Below are positions 24,883 through 34,156 of a stretch of 57,576 nt of DNA, in pieces. This DNA comes from Mycobacterium sp. 1100029.7 (GTDB lineage Bacteria > Actinomycetota > Actinomycetes > Mycobacteriales > Mycobacteriaceae). The notes beneath the pieces were generated by a model. The model saw nothing but the letters and a program-made list of their open reading frames with translations, did no database searches and was not told where the DNA came from. Where the stretch lies: positions 1-57,576 of the forward strand of contig NZ_LZSC01000045.1 in NCBI RefSeq assembly GCF_001665235.1. The letters are read 5' to 3'. Numbering within the stretch: position 1 is the first letter of the stretch; the number at the start of each line of letters is the position of its first letter. Made by a program: the position numbers and the translations under genes.

Positions 24883-26757
24883 GTGGACCACAAACCTCCC
24901 ACCGCGGCCATCGAGTCGGCACATCGCACAAAATCCCTGCCCTGGGACGACACAACGGATTTCGACAATGCCGATCGCGGATTCATCGCGTCGCTGTCTC
25001 CGTGCGTCATCAAGGCGGCCGACGGACGGGTGGTGTGGGACAACGACGTCTACGCTTTTCTCGACGGCCCGGCTCCGACTTCGGTGCATCCGAGCCTGTG
25101 GCGGCAGTCGATCCTGAACGCCAAACAGGGCCTCTTCGAGGTGGTGCCGGGCATCTATCAGGTACGCGGATTCGACATCTCCAACATCAGCTTCATCGAG
25201 GGTGACACGGGAATCATCGTCATCGACCCGTTGGTGTCCACCGAGGTGGCCGCCGCGGCGCTCGATCTCTACCGCGCCCACCGCGGCGGTGAACGCCCTG
25301 TGGTCGCGGTGATCTACACCCACAGCCACGTCGACCATTTCGGCGGCGTGCTGGGGGTGACTTCGCAGGCCGACGTCGACGCGGGGTCGGTTGCCGTGCT
25401 GGCGCCGGAGGGGTTCACCGCGCATGCGGTGCAGGAGAACGTGTATGCGGGTCCGGCCATGCTTCGTCGTGCGACGTACATGTACGGCAGCTTGCTGGAC
25501 CGCGGGCCCCAGGAGCAGGTGGGTTGTGGGCTCGGTCAGATCCCGTCGACGGGCGAGGTCGCCATCATCGTGCCGACCGTCGACATCCGCGCGACGGGCG
25601 AGACGCACACCATCGACGGTGTCGAGATCGAGTTCCAAATGGCACCCGGCACCGAGGCCCCGGCCGAAATGCACTTCTACTTCCCACGTTTCCGCGCGTT
25701 GTGCATGGCCGAAAACGCCACCCACAATCTGCACAATCTGCTCACCCTGCGCGGCGCACTGGTCCGCGACCCGCATGCCTGGGCCGGGTACCTCACCGAA
25801 GCCATCGATGCTTTCGCCGGCCGCAGCGATGTGGTGTTCGCCTCGCACCACTGGCCGACCTGGGGGCAGCAGAACATCGTCGACTTCCTGTCGCTGCAGC
25901 GCGACCTGTACGCCTATCTGCATGACCAGACGCTGCGGTTGCTCAACCAGGGTTACACCGGTGTGGAGATCGCCGAAATGTTCCAGATGCCACCGGCTTT
26001 GGACCGGGTCTGGCATACCCGCGGCTACTACGGGTCGGTGAGCCACAACGTCAAGGCCGTCTATCAGCGGTACATGGGATGGTTCGACGGCAACCCGGGC
26101 CGGCTGTGGCCGCATCCGCCCGAGGCCCTCGCCCCGCGGTATGTCGAGGCGATGGGCGGTGTCGACCGAGTGGTCGAGCTTGCCCAAGCGGCGTTCGATG
26201 CCGGTGATTTCCGTTGGGCCGCAACACTACTCGACCACGCGATATTCACCGACAGCGAGCATGCCGCGGCGCGCTCGCTGTATGCCGATACCCTCGAGCA
26301 ACTGGGCTACGGCGCCGAGAACGCGACGTGGCGCAACTTCTTCATGAGTGGGGCAACCGAGTTGCGCGAGGGCAACTTCGGCACCGCCGGACAGGTCACG
26401 TCGACGACTATGGTCTCGCAATTGACGCCGGAACAGATCTTCGACAGCCTGGCCATTCGGGTCAACGGGCCGCGCAGCTGGGATCTTGACATCACCATCG
26501 ATCTCACGTTCGCCGACCTGGCCGTGAACTATCGGCTGGCCCTACGCAATGGGGTGCTGGTCTACCGCAAGGTGCCCGCGGACCCCGCGACGGCCACCGT
26601 TACGGCCAAGCTGGCCACCAAGTCTCGCTTGCTGGCGACGGCGATGGGTGACTTCGATTCCCCGGGCCTGGAGATCTCGGGTGACCGCGACGCGCTGCAG
26701 GCCTTTTTGGGTGTACTCGAACAGCCCAACCCCAAGTTCAACATCGTCACGCCCTAG
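24883..26757 (+). CDS. Alkyl sulfatase, metallo-beta-lactamase fold (Rv3762c)
   Basis: Zn-dependent alkylsulfatase of the SdsA1 type, cleaving sulfate from alkyl sulfate esters. The metal motif TH147SH149VDH152 lies in the metallo-beta-lactamase domain (about residues 90-330, with further ligands around [11 protein letters not shown] and [10 protein letters not shown]). A helical dimerisation region follows ([18 protein letters not shown]), and the C-terminal 120 residues form an SCP2-like hydrophobic domain ([15 protein letters not shown]). There is no signal peptide, so it is probably cytoplasmic. It starts with GTG at 24883 and has 624 residues, close to Rv3762c. Confidence 0.9.
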   Translation: MDHKPPTAAIESAHRTKSLPWDDTTDFDNADRGFIASLSPCVIKAADGRVVWDNDVYAFLDGPAPTSVHPSLWRQSILNAKQGLFEVVPGIYQVRGFDISNISFIEGDTGIIVIDPLVSTEVAAAALDLYRAHRGGERPVVAVIYTHSHVDHFGGVLGVTSQADVDAGSVAVLAPEGFTAHAVQENVYAGPAMLRRATYMYGSLLDRGPQEQVGCGLGQIPSTGEVAIIVPTVDIRATGETHTIDGVEIEFQMAPGTEAPAEMHFYFPRFRALCMAENATHNLHNLLTLRGALVRDPHAWAGYLTEAIDAFAGRSDVVFASHHWPTWGQQNIVDFLSLQRDLYAYLHDQTLRLLNQGYTGVEIAEMFQMPPALDRVWHTRGYYGSVSHNVKAVYQRYMGWFDGNPGRLWPHPPEALAPRYVEAMGGVDRVVELAQAAFDAGDFRWAATLLDHAIFTDSEHAAARSLYADTLEQLGYGAENATWRNFFMSGATELREGNFGTAGQVTSTTMVSQLTPEQIFDSLAIRVNGPRSWDLDITIDLTFADLAVNYRLALRNGVLVYRKVPADPATATVTAKLATKSRLLATAMGDFDSPGLEISGDRDALQAFLGVLEQPNPKFNIVTP

Positions 26758-26780
26758 GCGTCCGTGCGGCAGCGGGGACC

Positions 26781-27749
26781 TCACGCGACGTCGATAACCA
26801 CTTTGCCTAAAACCTTGCGGTCGGCGACATACCGCAACGCCGCCGGGGCTTCAGCCAGCGGGAACCGGGCACCGATGTAGGGGCGGACCGTGCCGTCGGC
26901 GAACAGCTTTGTCAGCTCCGCGATGTCGCGGGCCGCCTTGTCGGGGTAGTCGGTGTTGAAGGTACGAATTTCCATGCCGCGCACGCAGATGTCTTTGAGC
27001 ATCACCAGATTGAGCGGAATCGCCGGAATCGTGCCGGCCGCATAACCCAGGGTCACGAATGTGCCGCCGCGTGCCAGACCGCGCAACGCAGGTTCGGAAT
27101 ACGATCCGCCGACCGGGTCCAGGACCGCCCGGGCCGCATCACCGGTGAGCTCACGGATCCGCAGTTTGAGGTCTTCGTGGTCGTAGTCGACGACAGCTTC
27201 GGCGCCGCGCTGCCGGCACAGCTCAAGCTTTTCCGGGCTCGACGCCGCGGCCAGCACCCGGGCCCCCATCGCTACCCCCAGGTCGACGGCGGCCAGGCCG
27301 ACGCCGCCCGCCGCACCCAGTACCACGACCCAATCCCCCTCTGTCACAGCCGCGGTCGAGCGCAATGCGTGGTACGCGGTGCGATAGGTCACGCCGAAGG
27401 CCGCAGCCGACGCGAAGTCGGCGTCATCTGGCACCGGCGTCGCCTGCGTCGAATCGAGCAGCGCCTGTTCGGCGAACGCGCCGAAAGTGGTTCCCGCTAC
27501 CCGCTGGCCGAGGCGGAACGGCGCGCCCTCGCCGACGGCGACGACCTCTCCGGCGATCTCGTTGCCCGGAATGAACGGCGGCGGGATCTTGACCTGATAC
27601 TTGCCCGCGATGAACAGCACGTCGGGAAAGTTGACCGCCGCGGCGTGCACCCGGACCACCACCTGGCCCGGCGCCGGTACCGGCTCTGGAACATCGTCGA
27701 GCACCAGACTCTCCGGTGGACCGTATGCCCGGCAGACAACAGCACGCAT
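26781..27749 (-). CDS. NADPH:quinone oxidoreductase family protein
   Basis: MDR-superfamily reductase of 322 residues: PGQVVVRVHAAAVNFPDVLF and FIPGNEIAGEVVAVGEG in the GroES-like domain, VVVLGAAGGVGLAAVDLGVA in the NADPH domain, and RKVLGKVVIDV at the end. No zinc ligands are seen. The ATG at 27749 shares one base with the TetR stop (TGATG), so it is the last gene of the APH-SDR-acyl-CoA dehydrogenase-TetR operon and may reduce an enoyl intermediate of that pathway. Confidence 0.86.
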   Translation of the reverse strand: MRAVVCRAYGPPESLVLDDVPEPVPAPGQVVVRVHAAAVNFPDVLFIAGKYQVKIPPPFIPGNEIAGEVVAVGEGAPFRLGQRVAGTTFGAFAEQALLDSTQATPVPDDADFASAAAFGVTYRTAYHALRSTAAVTEGDWVVVLGAAGGVGLAAVDLGVAMGARVLAAASSPEKLELCRQRGAEAVVDYDHEDLKLRIRELTGDAARAVLDPVGGSYSEPALRGLARGGTFVTLGYAAGTIPAIPLNLVMLKDICVRGMEIRTFNTDYPDKAARDIAELTKLFADGTVRPYIGARFPLAEAPAALRYVADRKVLGKVVIDVA

Positions 27750-28360
27750 CACTTGACCCCTAGACCGTTGAGACAGAACCGCACCACGTGTGCGATATCG
27801 TCGGGCCCGGGCCGATCGGCCGAGCCCATGTATTTCCGCATTGTCGCTGCCGTACAGCAGAAGACCGCGTCGACATCACGCTCCACGTCGTTACTTCCCA
27901 GTGCCGCAACCGGTTCGACCAGCAGGTCGCGCAGCGGATTCATCATTTCCTGATCGACCGTACGCCAGTTCGCTGCGGGCGACATCTGGCCGGCGGCCGC
28001 CCGGCTCTTGCGAATCAGGTCCGGCTCGGCAACCTGCGCCAGCGTGCCCTCGATCCAACGTGCGATCTTGTCCTGTGGCTCGGGCTCTTTGGACATCCGA
28101 TGCTGCAGATAGGACACGACGATCCCGACGCCCCGCTCCATCACCGCCAAGATGAGATCGTCCTTGCCGGCGAAGTAGCGGTAGAACGCCTTGTTCGACG
28201 AACCCGCCTCGGTGACGATGTCGCTGACGCGGGGCGCCTCGGGTGCGACGCGTTCCATGACCCGCACCGCCGCGGCGAGGATGCGTTCGACCTCCTCGGT
28301 CGCCTCGCGCTGACGCTCGTCGAGGGCACGCTCGACGGCTGCGGCGACCCGGCTGGTCAT
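27749..28360 (-). CDS. TetR-family regulator
   Basis: A 203-residue repressor-type regulator with an N-terminal helix-turn-helix (APRVSDIVTEAGSSNKAFYRYFAGKDDLILAV, residues 40-75) and a helical ligand domain. The start overlaps the acyl-CoA dehydrogenase stop by 4 bp (ATGA) and its own stop overlaps the oxidoreductase start, so it sits inside the catabolic operon it presumably controls. The ligand is likely an acyl-CoA, by context only. Confidence 0.88.
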   Translation of the reverse strand: MTSRVAAAVERALDERQREATEEVERILAAAVRVMERVAPEAPRVSDIVTEAGSSNKAFYRYFAGKDDLILAVMERGVGIVVSYLQHRMSKEPEPQDKIARWIEGTLAQVAEPDLIRKSRAAAGQMSPAANWRTVDQEMMNPLRDLLVEPVAALGSNDVERDVDAVFCCTAATMRKYMGSADRPGPDDIAHVVRFCLNGLGVK

Positions 28361-29664
28361 GGTGAATGCGGGTGCGCCGGAACGCTACCGACGAGAGCAC
28401 CGTATTTCTCACGGGCAGCCTCGCGGCGGACGTCGAGCATCTCGCTGGGCCAGTCGCCGTCTTCGCCGTCATAGCCTTTGAGCAGCATGCGCGCCAGGTT
28501 GACCTTGTGCGCCTCGGTGGGTCCGTCGGCCAAGCCGAGCGCGATCCCGCCGAGCAGCACGTTCACCAGTGGCAGTTGGTCGGTCAAGCCCAGTGCACCG
28601 TGGACCTGAATGGCCCGCAACGCAATCGATTTCAGGACCTGCGAGGCCAGGATTTTGCAGGCGGCGATCTCGGCGCGTGCGCCGTGCTCGTCGCCGTTGT
28701 CGATCAGCCACGCGGCGTGCAGCACGGTCAGCCGAAACGGGATCAGCTCGGTGTAGGAGTCCGCGACGAATTCTTGTACCAGCTGCTTGTCGGCCAGCGA
28801 GCTGCCTTGAGTGAAGCGGCTTTTCGCGCGCCGCGACATCATGTCGACAGCACGTTGCGCCATCCCGATGGAACGCATCGCATGGTGCAAGCGGCCCCCG
28901 GCCAACCGGGTCTGCAGGATCAGGAAGCCTTGCCCGGCCTCGCCGAGTAGCGCATCTTCGGACACCCGCACCCCGTCGTAGTGCACCAGCGAATGCCCCG
29001 GCTCGTGCGGGTCGGCACCCACCAGGTGGTGGTTGGCCTCCAGGTTCAGCCCTTCGGTCCCGGCGGGGATCAGAAATGTCGAGGCGCCGCGGTGCACCGG
29101 CACATCCGGGTCGGTGATCGCGACGACGATGAAAAACGAGGCGACAGAAGCGTTGGAGGAGAAGTACTTTCGCCCAGTGATCACCCAGTCGTCACCGTCG
29201 CGCACGGCGCGGGTCGTGAACACCCGCGGATCGGCACCGCCCTGCGGCTCCGTCATCGAGAAGCAGGAGAAGATTTCCCCCGACAGCAGTCTGGACAGAT
29301 AGCGGTCCTTCTGCTCCTGGGTTCCGAAGCGCGCGATGATCTCCGCGTTACCGGTGTCCGGGGCCTGCGTGCCGAAGACGATCGGCGCCCACGGGCTGCG
29401 GCCCAGGATTTCGTTGATCAGGGTCAGCTTGACCGCACCGAAGCCCTGCCCACCCAGCTCCGGGCCCAAATGCGGTGCCCACAAACAGTTGTCGCGGACC
29501 TGTTGCTTGAGCGGATCCACGATGCGGCGACGCTCGTCGTTGAGCGGCAGGAACTCGCAGCCGGGAAACAACACCTCCAGCGGCTCGACCTCTTCGCTGA
29601 CGAACTCGCGAACCCAGGCGAGCTTCTTCTCGAACTCCGGCTCGGTAGAGAAATCCCACGACAT
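28357..29664 (-). CDS. Acyl-CoA dehydrogenase (FadE-type)
   Basis: FAD-dependent acyl-CoA dehydrogenase of 435 residues, of the ACAD10/11-like branch. It has WAPHLGPELGGQGFGAVKL, the FAD-site strands CFSMTEPQGGADP and WVITGRKYFSSNAS, and the C-terminal helical region VHGALGLTDQLPLVNVLLGG that binds cofactor. AGGAG stands 8 bases before the ATG. The upstream SDR gene is separated by 190 bp, mostly filled by three copies of a 45-bp repeat. Together with the nearby APH and SDR genes it suggests degradation of an unidentified acyl or hydroxyacyl substrate. Confidence 0.9.
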   Translation of the reverse strand: MSWDFSTEPEFEKKLAWVREFVSEEVEPLEVLFPGCEFLPLNDERRRIVDPLKQQVRDNCLWAPHLGPELGGQGFGAVKLTLINEILGRSPWAPIVFGTQAPDTGNAEIIARFGTQEQKDRYLSRLLSGEIFSCFSMTEPQGGADPRVFTTRAVRDGDDWVITGRKYFSSNASVASFFIVVAITDPDVPVHRGASTFLIPAGTEGLNLEANHHLVGADPHEPGHSLVHYDGVRVSEDALLGEAGQGFLILQTRLAGGRLHHAMRSIGMAQRAVDMMSRRAKSRFTQGSSLADKQLVQEFVADSYTELIPFRLTVLHAAWLIDNGDEHGARAEIAACKILASQVLKSIALRAIQVHGALGLTDQLPLVNVLLGGIALGLADGPTEAHKVNLARMLLKGYDGEDGDWPSEMLDVRREAAREKYGALVGSVPAHPHSP

Positions 29665-29698
29665 TTCGACTACTCCTAATCGTTCATTGTGCCGACCC

Positions 29699-29853
29699 GT
29701 GGCGACCCGCTGCGCCCGGCTTCGCCGCGCTTGCGATCGCCACGTGGTTCATGGTGGCGACCCGCTGCGTCCGGCTTCGCCGCGCTTGCGATCGCCACGT
29801 GGTTCATGGTGGCGACCCGCTGCGCCCGGCGTGGCCGCGCTTGCGATCGCCAC
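29699..29853. repeat. Three tandem copies of the 45-bp element (55-bp period)
   Basis: Near-identical 45-bp units at 29699-29743, 29754-29798 and 29809-29853, separated by a 10-bp linker. Each begins GTGGCGACCC and ends GATCGCCAC, so the ends are inverted repeats. A fourth copy, in the opposite orientation with two differences from the first unit, is at 40343-40387. The array fills the gap between the SDR and acyl-CoA dehydrogenase genes. Confidence 0.9.
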
Positions 29854-29854
29854 A

Positions 29855-30616
29855 CTAGGGAATTCCGCCGTCGGTCCGCAGGATCGAACCGGTGGTGAAA
29901 CTGGACGCATCGGAAGCCAAGAACAGTGCGGCACCGACGACCTCGGGTGGATCACCGGCACGTTTGAGGTGCAGGTGACCGAAGTTGTCGCTCCCGTCGC
30001 CGAGATTCCAGGCCTTGCTGACATCGGTCAGGTAAGGCCCGGCCATCAGCGTGTTGACCCGCACCGTCGGACCGAACGCCTGAGCCAGCCCTTCGGTCAT
30101 CGCGTTGAGGCCGGCCTTGGCCGCTGCGTAAGGAATGATGCCGCCGTTGGGACGCAGCGATCCGGTGGAGCTGACGTTGATGATCGATCCGCGACCCGCG
30201 GCCACCATCCGCTCACCGACCAACGCCGATAACCTGAAGGGCCCCTTGAGGTTCAGATTGACTACCGCGTCGAACAGCTTCTCGGTGACATTGCTGAGCT
30301 TGTCGTACAGCGGTGACATGCCCGCGTTGTTGATCAAGGTGTCGACCTTGCCGAACCGTTCGTAGGTGGCGTCGACCAGGCCGTCGAGTTGATCCCAGCG
30401 CCCGACATGAACGCCGTAGGGCATGGCGGTGCGGCCGGTCTCGGCCTCGATCTCCTTGGCGACGGCCACGCAGTTGTCGACGTTGCGGCTGGCGATCACT
30501 ACGTCCGCGCCGCAGCGTGCGGCGGCGAATGCCATCTCCCGTCCCAGCCCTCGGCTGCCTCCGGTGATCAGTATCACCCTATCGGTGAGGTCGAAAAGCT
30601 GGTCAGCGTAGCCCAT
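29855..30616 (-). CDS. Short-chain dehydrogenase/reductase
   Basis: Classical SDR of 253 residues: cofactor motif TGGSRGLGREMA, NNAG at the core strand, catalytic Ser in IINVSSTGS, and YAAAK with catalytic Tyr and Lys. It closes with the common ASSFTTGSILRTDGG. The ATG at 30616 follows GAAGG by 8 bases and lies one base past the APH stop. It likely oxidises a hydroxyacyl intermediate in the operon. Its stop is directly next to the 45-bp repeat array. Confidence 0.9.
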   Translation of the reverse strand: MGYADQLFDLTDRVILITGGSRGLGREMAFAAARCGADVVIASRNVDNCVAVAKEIEAETGRTAMPYGVHVGRWDQLDGLVDATYERFGKVDTLINNAGMSPLYDKLSNVTEKLFDAVVNLNLKGPFRLSALVGERMVAAGRGSIINVSSTGSLRPNGGIIPYAAAKAGLNAMTEGLAQAFGPTVRVNTLMAGPYLTDVSKAWNLGDGSDNFGHLHLKRAGDPPEVVGAALFLASDASSFTTGSILRTDGGIP

Positions 30617-30617
30617 T

Positions 30618-31664
30618 TCAGTGCCTTCCCGTCGGGAGGCTTTTGGCGAGCTCGGCTGCTGTGGCGATGAGCTGAAGAATCATCGGTCCGAACGCCTCGG
30701 TGATCTTCGGGTCGACCTTTCCGGTGCGTACGCCGGCGGCATAGGTCTTTTCCAGCACGATGCCGAGTTTCCAGTTGGCCAGCACCAGGTAGTAGTCGAT
30801 GTTCTCCGTCGACAGCCCGCTGACGTTTTCATAGTGCTCCAGCAGCTCGCTGCGTGTCGGCATGCCGCTCATGTCCAGATAAAACCCGTCCTCCTTGGGG
30901 TTTTCGCCGTCGTAACCCAGCAGTGCCCAGGCGAGGTCGAGCAGCGGATCACCGACCGTCGTCATCTCCCAGTCCACGATCGCGGCCAGTCGGGGCTGGC
31001 TGCCATGCGCGAACATCACGTTGGCGAACTGGTAGTCGCCGTGCATGATGCCCGGCTGGTAGGACCCGGGCCGGTTGCGCCGCAGCCATTCCGCGGCATC
31101 CTCTAGGCCGGGCAGCTCGCGCACTTTGTAGGAATCGAGGAACGCCAACCAGCGATCGACTTGGCGATCGTGGAATCCGTCGGGGCGGCCGAACCCGTCC
31201 AGCCCCTGGCCTCGCCAGTCGACGCGGCCCAACTTGGCCGCACCTTCGACGAGTTGGAATGCCAGGCCGCGCCGTGCCTCCGGCTCGGTATCGAAGGGGG
31301 GTTTCCACCCGCCGTCCATCGGGCTCCAGCCGTCGATCGCCCGCATCACGTAGAACGGCATGCCGAGCACGGTGCCGCTGTCGTCGGCGGCGATCAGGTC
31401 GGCGTGGGGCACATCGGTGCCGGACAACGCCCGCACCAACCGGATCTCTCGCAGCAGGCCGTCGATGCGGGCCGCGTCCGCGCGGGGGCCGGGCATGCGC
31501 AGCACCATCCGCTCAGCGCCCCGCGTGATCAGATACAGCGTGTTCTGCGAACCGCCCTTGAGCTGGTCCAGCCGGGGCTCTTCGCCACTGCCGGGAGCAG
31601 CGTTGGCGTCCAGCCATCGGCCCAGAACGCCAGGGTCCAGTTGGGTTTCGCCCGCAGTCGTCAT
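30618..31664 (-). CDS. APH-family phosphotransferase
   Basis: Small-molecule kinase with the aminoglycoside-phosphotransferase fold, 348 residues: GGSQNTLYLITRGAERMVLR in the N-lobe, catalytic loop MHGDYQFANVMF and metal-binding IVDWEMTTVGDPLLD. It is the first gene of the operon with SDR, acyl-CoA dehydrogenase, TetR and oxidoreductase, consistent with the proposed ACAD10/11 route in which a hydroxyacyl-CoA is phosphorylated before dehydration; this is inference. The ATG at 31664 (MTTAGETQLDPG) is used; the frame runs on upstream without family similarity. Confidence 0.87.
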   Translation of the reverse strand: MTTAGETQLDPGVLGRWLDANAAPGSGEEPRLDQLKGGSQNTLYLITRGAERMVLRMPGPRADAARIDGLLREIRLVRALSGTDVPHADLIAADDSGTVLGMPFYVMRAIDGWSPMDGGWKPPFDTEPEARRGLAFQLVEGAAKLGRVDWRGQGLDGFGRPDGFHDRQVDRWLAFLDSYKVRELPGLEDAAEWLRRNRPGSYQPGIMHGDYQFANVMFAHGSQPRLAAIVDWEMTTVGDPLLDLAWALLGYDGENPKEDGFYLDMSGMPTRSELLEHYENVSGLSTENIDYYLVLANWKLGIVLEKTYAAGVRTGKVDPKITEAFGPMILQLIATAAELAKSLPTGRH

Positions 31665-31716
31665 TGTCCGCACACCCCACTCTCTGCATGGAGAATAGCA
31701 TTCTCCATGGGCGGGT

Positions 31717-32376
31717 CTAGTCCGGCTTGCGTGCGCTGAGCAGAAGACCCGGCGCCAGGAAATGCCCCTCGTCGTCGTGCTCGATGGTCGGTAGATCGGC
31801 ATCCAGGGCGGCGCGATTCCCATAGACCTTCGCGGGGCGGACTTCGTCGACATGCCATAGCGCCGCGACGGCGTCGCGCAACCCTTGTTCAGTGAAGCCG
31901 ACCGGACCCGGCCGGTCGTCGTGGTCACCGAGAGCGCCCGCGGTGAACGCCAGGATGTACAACGACGCACCCGGCGTGGCCGCCCGCAAGATCGACTGCA
32001 GGTAACCGCGGCGGCCCTCGGGCGCCAGCGCGTGGAACAGCCCGCTGTCCAGGATCGTGGCGAATCGGCTGTCGTAGCCGTCAAACGAAGTGACGTCGGC
32101 TTGCGTGAAAGTCGCTGTGGTGAGCCCCTGTTCGGCGGCGGCCGCGGTCGCTGCGGCGATCGCCGTCGCGCTGCTGTCCAGGCCGACGACCGTGTAACCG
32201 CGGGCGGCCAGTTCCAACGACAGCGCCGCGTGCCCGCAGCCGGAGTCCAGGACGTCGCTGCGGATCTTGCGCTGCTCGATGAGCTCCGCCAACGCCGGCT
32301 GGGGCCGGCCGATGCTCCATGGCGGCGGGGCCTCCTGCCGGTAGGCGGCGTCCCAATCGATGCTTCCCTGGGTCAT
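31717..32376 (-). CDS. Class I SAM-dependent methyltransferase
   Basis: A 219-residue methyltransferase resembling thiopurine/tellurite-resistance type enzymes: WDAAYRQEAPPPWSIGRPQP at the N-terminus, SAM motif I VLDSGCGHAALSLELAARG, then VVGLDSSATAI and TILDSGLFHALAPEGR. The substrate is unknown. GAGGAGG precedes the ATG at 32376 by about 5 bases. It is divergent from the histidine phosphatase gene and 52 bp upstream of the APH gene. Confidence 0.87.
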   Translation of the reverse strand: MTQGSIDWDAAYRQEAPPPWSIGRPQPALAELIEQRKIRSDVLDSGCGHAALSLELAARGYTVVGLDSSATAIAAATAAAAEQGLTTATFTQADVTSFDGYDSRFATILDSGLFHALAPEGRRGYLQSILRAATPGASLYILAFTAGALGDHDDRPGPVGFTEQGLRDAVAALWHVDEVRPAKVYGNRAALDADLPTIEHDDEGHFLAPGLLLSARKPD

Positions 32377-32491
32377 CGGTCCTCCTCGAGTTCGGGCCTG
32401 CCTTGCAGATTAGGAGACGGGCGCGCGTTGCGGCAGTGCGCGATGAGAAACTGCCAACCGGCCACTGATCCACCCGAAGACAGGGAGAAAC

Positions 32492-33100
32492 ATGCAAGTG
32501 CTTCTGGTCCGGCATGCGTTGCCGCTGCGCAGCGAACACGGCCAGGGTTCCGACCCGGACTTGTCGGACGAGGGGCTGGCCCAGATCGCGCGCCTGCCCG
32601 AGGCACTCGAGCGGTTCCCAATCTCCCGGGTGATCAGCAGCCCGCAGCGCCGGGCGATCCAGACCGCGGAGCCGGTCGCGGCGGCCCGGGACCTGCCCGT
32701 CGAGATCGACGAGCGATTCGCCGAATACGACCGCGACCTTCCGGTGTACATCCCGGTCGAGCAGATCCGTCAGGAGAACCCCAAGGAGTGGGAGCGGCTG
32801 GCCCAGGGACACCTGCCCAGCGCGGTCGACGAAGACGCGTTCCGGGCGCGGGTGATGGCGGCGCTCGAGGATCTGGTGGCGTCGGCCCAACCCGAGGACA
32901 CCGTCGCGGTGTTCAGCCACGGCGGGGTGATCAACCTGCTGCTGCACGAAATCCTCGGCACCAAGCGGCTGTTGTCATTTCCCGTCGACTACGCCTCGGT
33001 GACCCGGCTGCTGTACTCGCGGTCCGGCCAAGCGACCGTCGCGGGGGTCAATGGTGTCGAACACGTGTGGGACCTGTTGCCGCGTAATCAGCGATGGTAA
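32492..33100 (+). CDS. Histidine phosphatase family protein
   Basis: Phosphoglycerate mutase-like phosphatase of 202 residues. The N-terminal LLVRHALPL contains the catalytic RH, SSPQRRAIQTA the second arginine, and FSHGGVINLLLHEILG the second histidine. The substrate is unknown. It is followed after 9 bp by an APH-family gene on the same strand, so a phosphorylation/dephosphorylation pair in one transcript is possible. It starts with ATG at 32492. Confidence 0.88.
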   Translation: MQVLLVRHALPLRSEHGQGSDPDLSDEGLAQIARLPEALERFPISRVISSPQRRAIQTAEPVAAARDLPVEIDERFAEYDRDLPVYIPVEQIRQENPKEWERLAQGHLPSAVDEDAFRARVMAALEDLVASAQPEDTVAVFSHGGVINLLLHEILGTKRLLSFPVDYASVTRLLYSRSGQATVAGVNGVEHVWDLLPRNQRW

Positions 33101-33109
33101 ACAAGTTCG

Positions 33110-34156
33110 GTGACTTCGGCTGATCGACTCGACGGGCTGGACCTGCCCGCCCTGGACCGGTATCTGCGTTCGCTCGGCATCGAGCGTGACGGGGAACTAC
33201 GCGGCGACTTCATCTCCGGGGGCCGTTCCAACCTGACCTTCCGGGTCTACGACGACAAAACGAACTGGCTGGTGCGCCGGCCGCCGCTGCACGGGCTCAC
33301 CCCGTCCGCGCACGACATGGCGCGCGAGTACAAAGTGGTGGCGGCACTGCAGGACACTGCCGTTCCGGTGGCCCGCGCGATCGCGCTGTGCGAGGACGAT
33401 GCGGTGCTCGGCGCGCCGTTCCAGATCGTCGAGTTCGTCGCCGGGCAGGTGGTACGCCGTCGCGCCCAATTGGAAGCCTTCAACCACACTGTGATCGACA
33501 AATGCGTCGACGGCCTGATCCGGGTGCTGGTCGACTTGCACAACGTCGACCCGAATGCGGTGGGGTTGGCCGACTTCGGTAAACCCAGCGGCTATCTGGA
33601 ACGCCAGGTGCGTCGTTGGGGCTCGCAGTGGGAACTGGTGCGGCTGCCCGATGATCCGCGCGACGCCGATGTCGAGCGGCTGCATTCCGGTCTGCACCAA
33701 GCCATTCCGCAGCAGAGCCGGACGTCGATCGTGCACGGGGACTACCGGATCGACAACACCATCCTGGACGCCGACGACCCAACCCGGGTGCGCGCCGTTG
33801 TCGACTGGGAGCTTTCGACGCTGGGTGATCCGCTGTCCGACGCCGCGCTGATGTGCGTATATCGCGACCCGGCGCTGGATCTGATCGTCAACGCGCAAGC
33901 CGCGTGGACCTCGCCGCTGCTGCCGACGGCCGACGAGCTGGCCGACCGCTACTCATTGGTCGCCGGCATATCGCTAGCGCATTGGGAGTTCTACATGGCG
34001 CTGGCCTACTTCAAGCTCGCCATCATCGCCGCCGGCATCGACTTCCGCCGGCGCATGTCGGATCAGGCCAGCGGCAAGGACTCCGAGCACATGCCCGAAG
34101 TCGTCGCGCCGCTGATCTCGCGCGGCCTGGACGAACTGGCCAAACTGCCGGGCTAG
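33110..34156 (+). CDS. fadE36: APH-family phosphotransferase (annotated FadE36)
   Basis: Ortholog by position and sequence of Rv3761c, historically called acyl-CoA dehydrogenase FadE36, yet the fold is that of an APH kinase: GGRSNLTFRVYDDKTNWLVRR, LADFGKPSGYLERQVRRW, catalytic HGDYRIDNTIL and VVDWELSTLGDPLSD. No acyl-CoA dehydrogenase domain is present, so the symbol is misleading. It has 348 residues from a GTG at 33110. Its 3' end overlaps the convergent LapA-domain gene by 4 bp. It is the third APH protein in the window. Confidence 0.87.
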   Translation: MTSADRLDGLDLPALDRYLRSLGIERDGELRGDFISGGRSNLTFRVYDDKTNWLVRRPPLHGLTPSAHDMAREYKVVAALQDTAVPVARAIALCEDDAVLGAPFQIVEFVAGQVVRRRAQLEAFNHTVIDKCVDGLIRVLVDLHNVDPNAVGLADFGKPSGYLERQVRRWGSQWELVRLPDDPRDADVERLHSGLHQAIPQQSRTSIVHGDYRIDNTILDADDPTRVRAVVDWELSTLGDPLSDAALMCVYRDPALDLIVNAQAAWTSPLLPTADELADRYSLVAGISLAHWEFYMALAYFKLAIIAAGIDFRRRMSDQASGKDSEHMPEVVAPLISRGLDELAKLPG

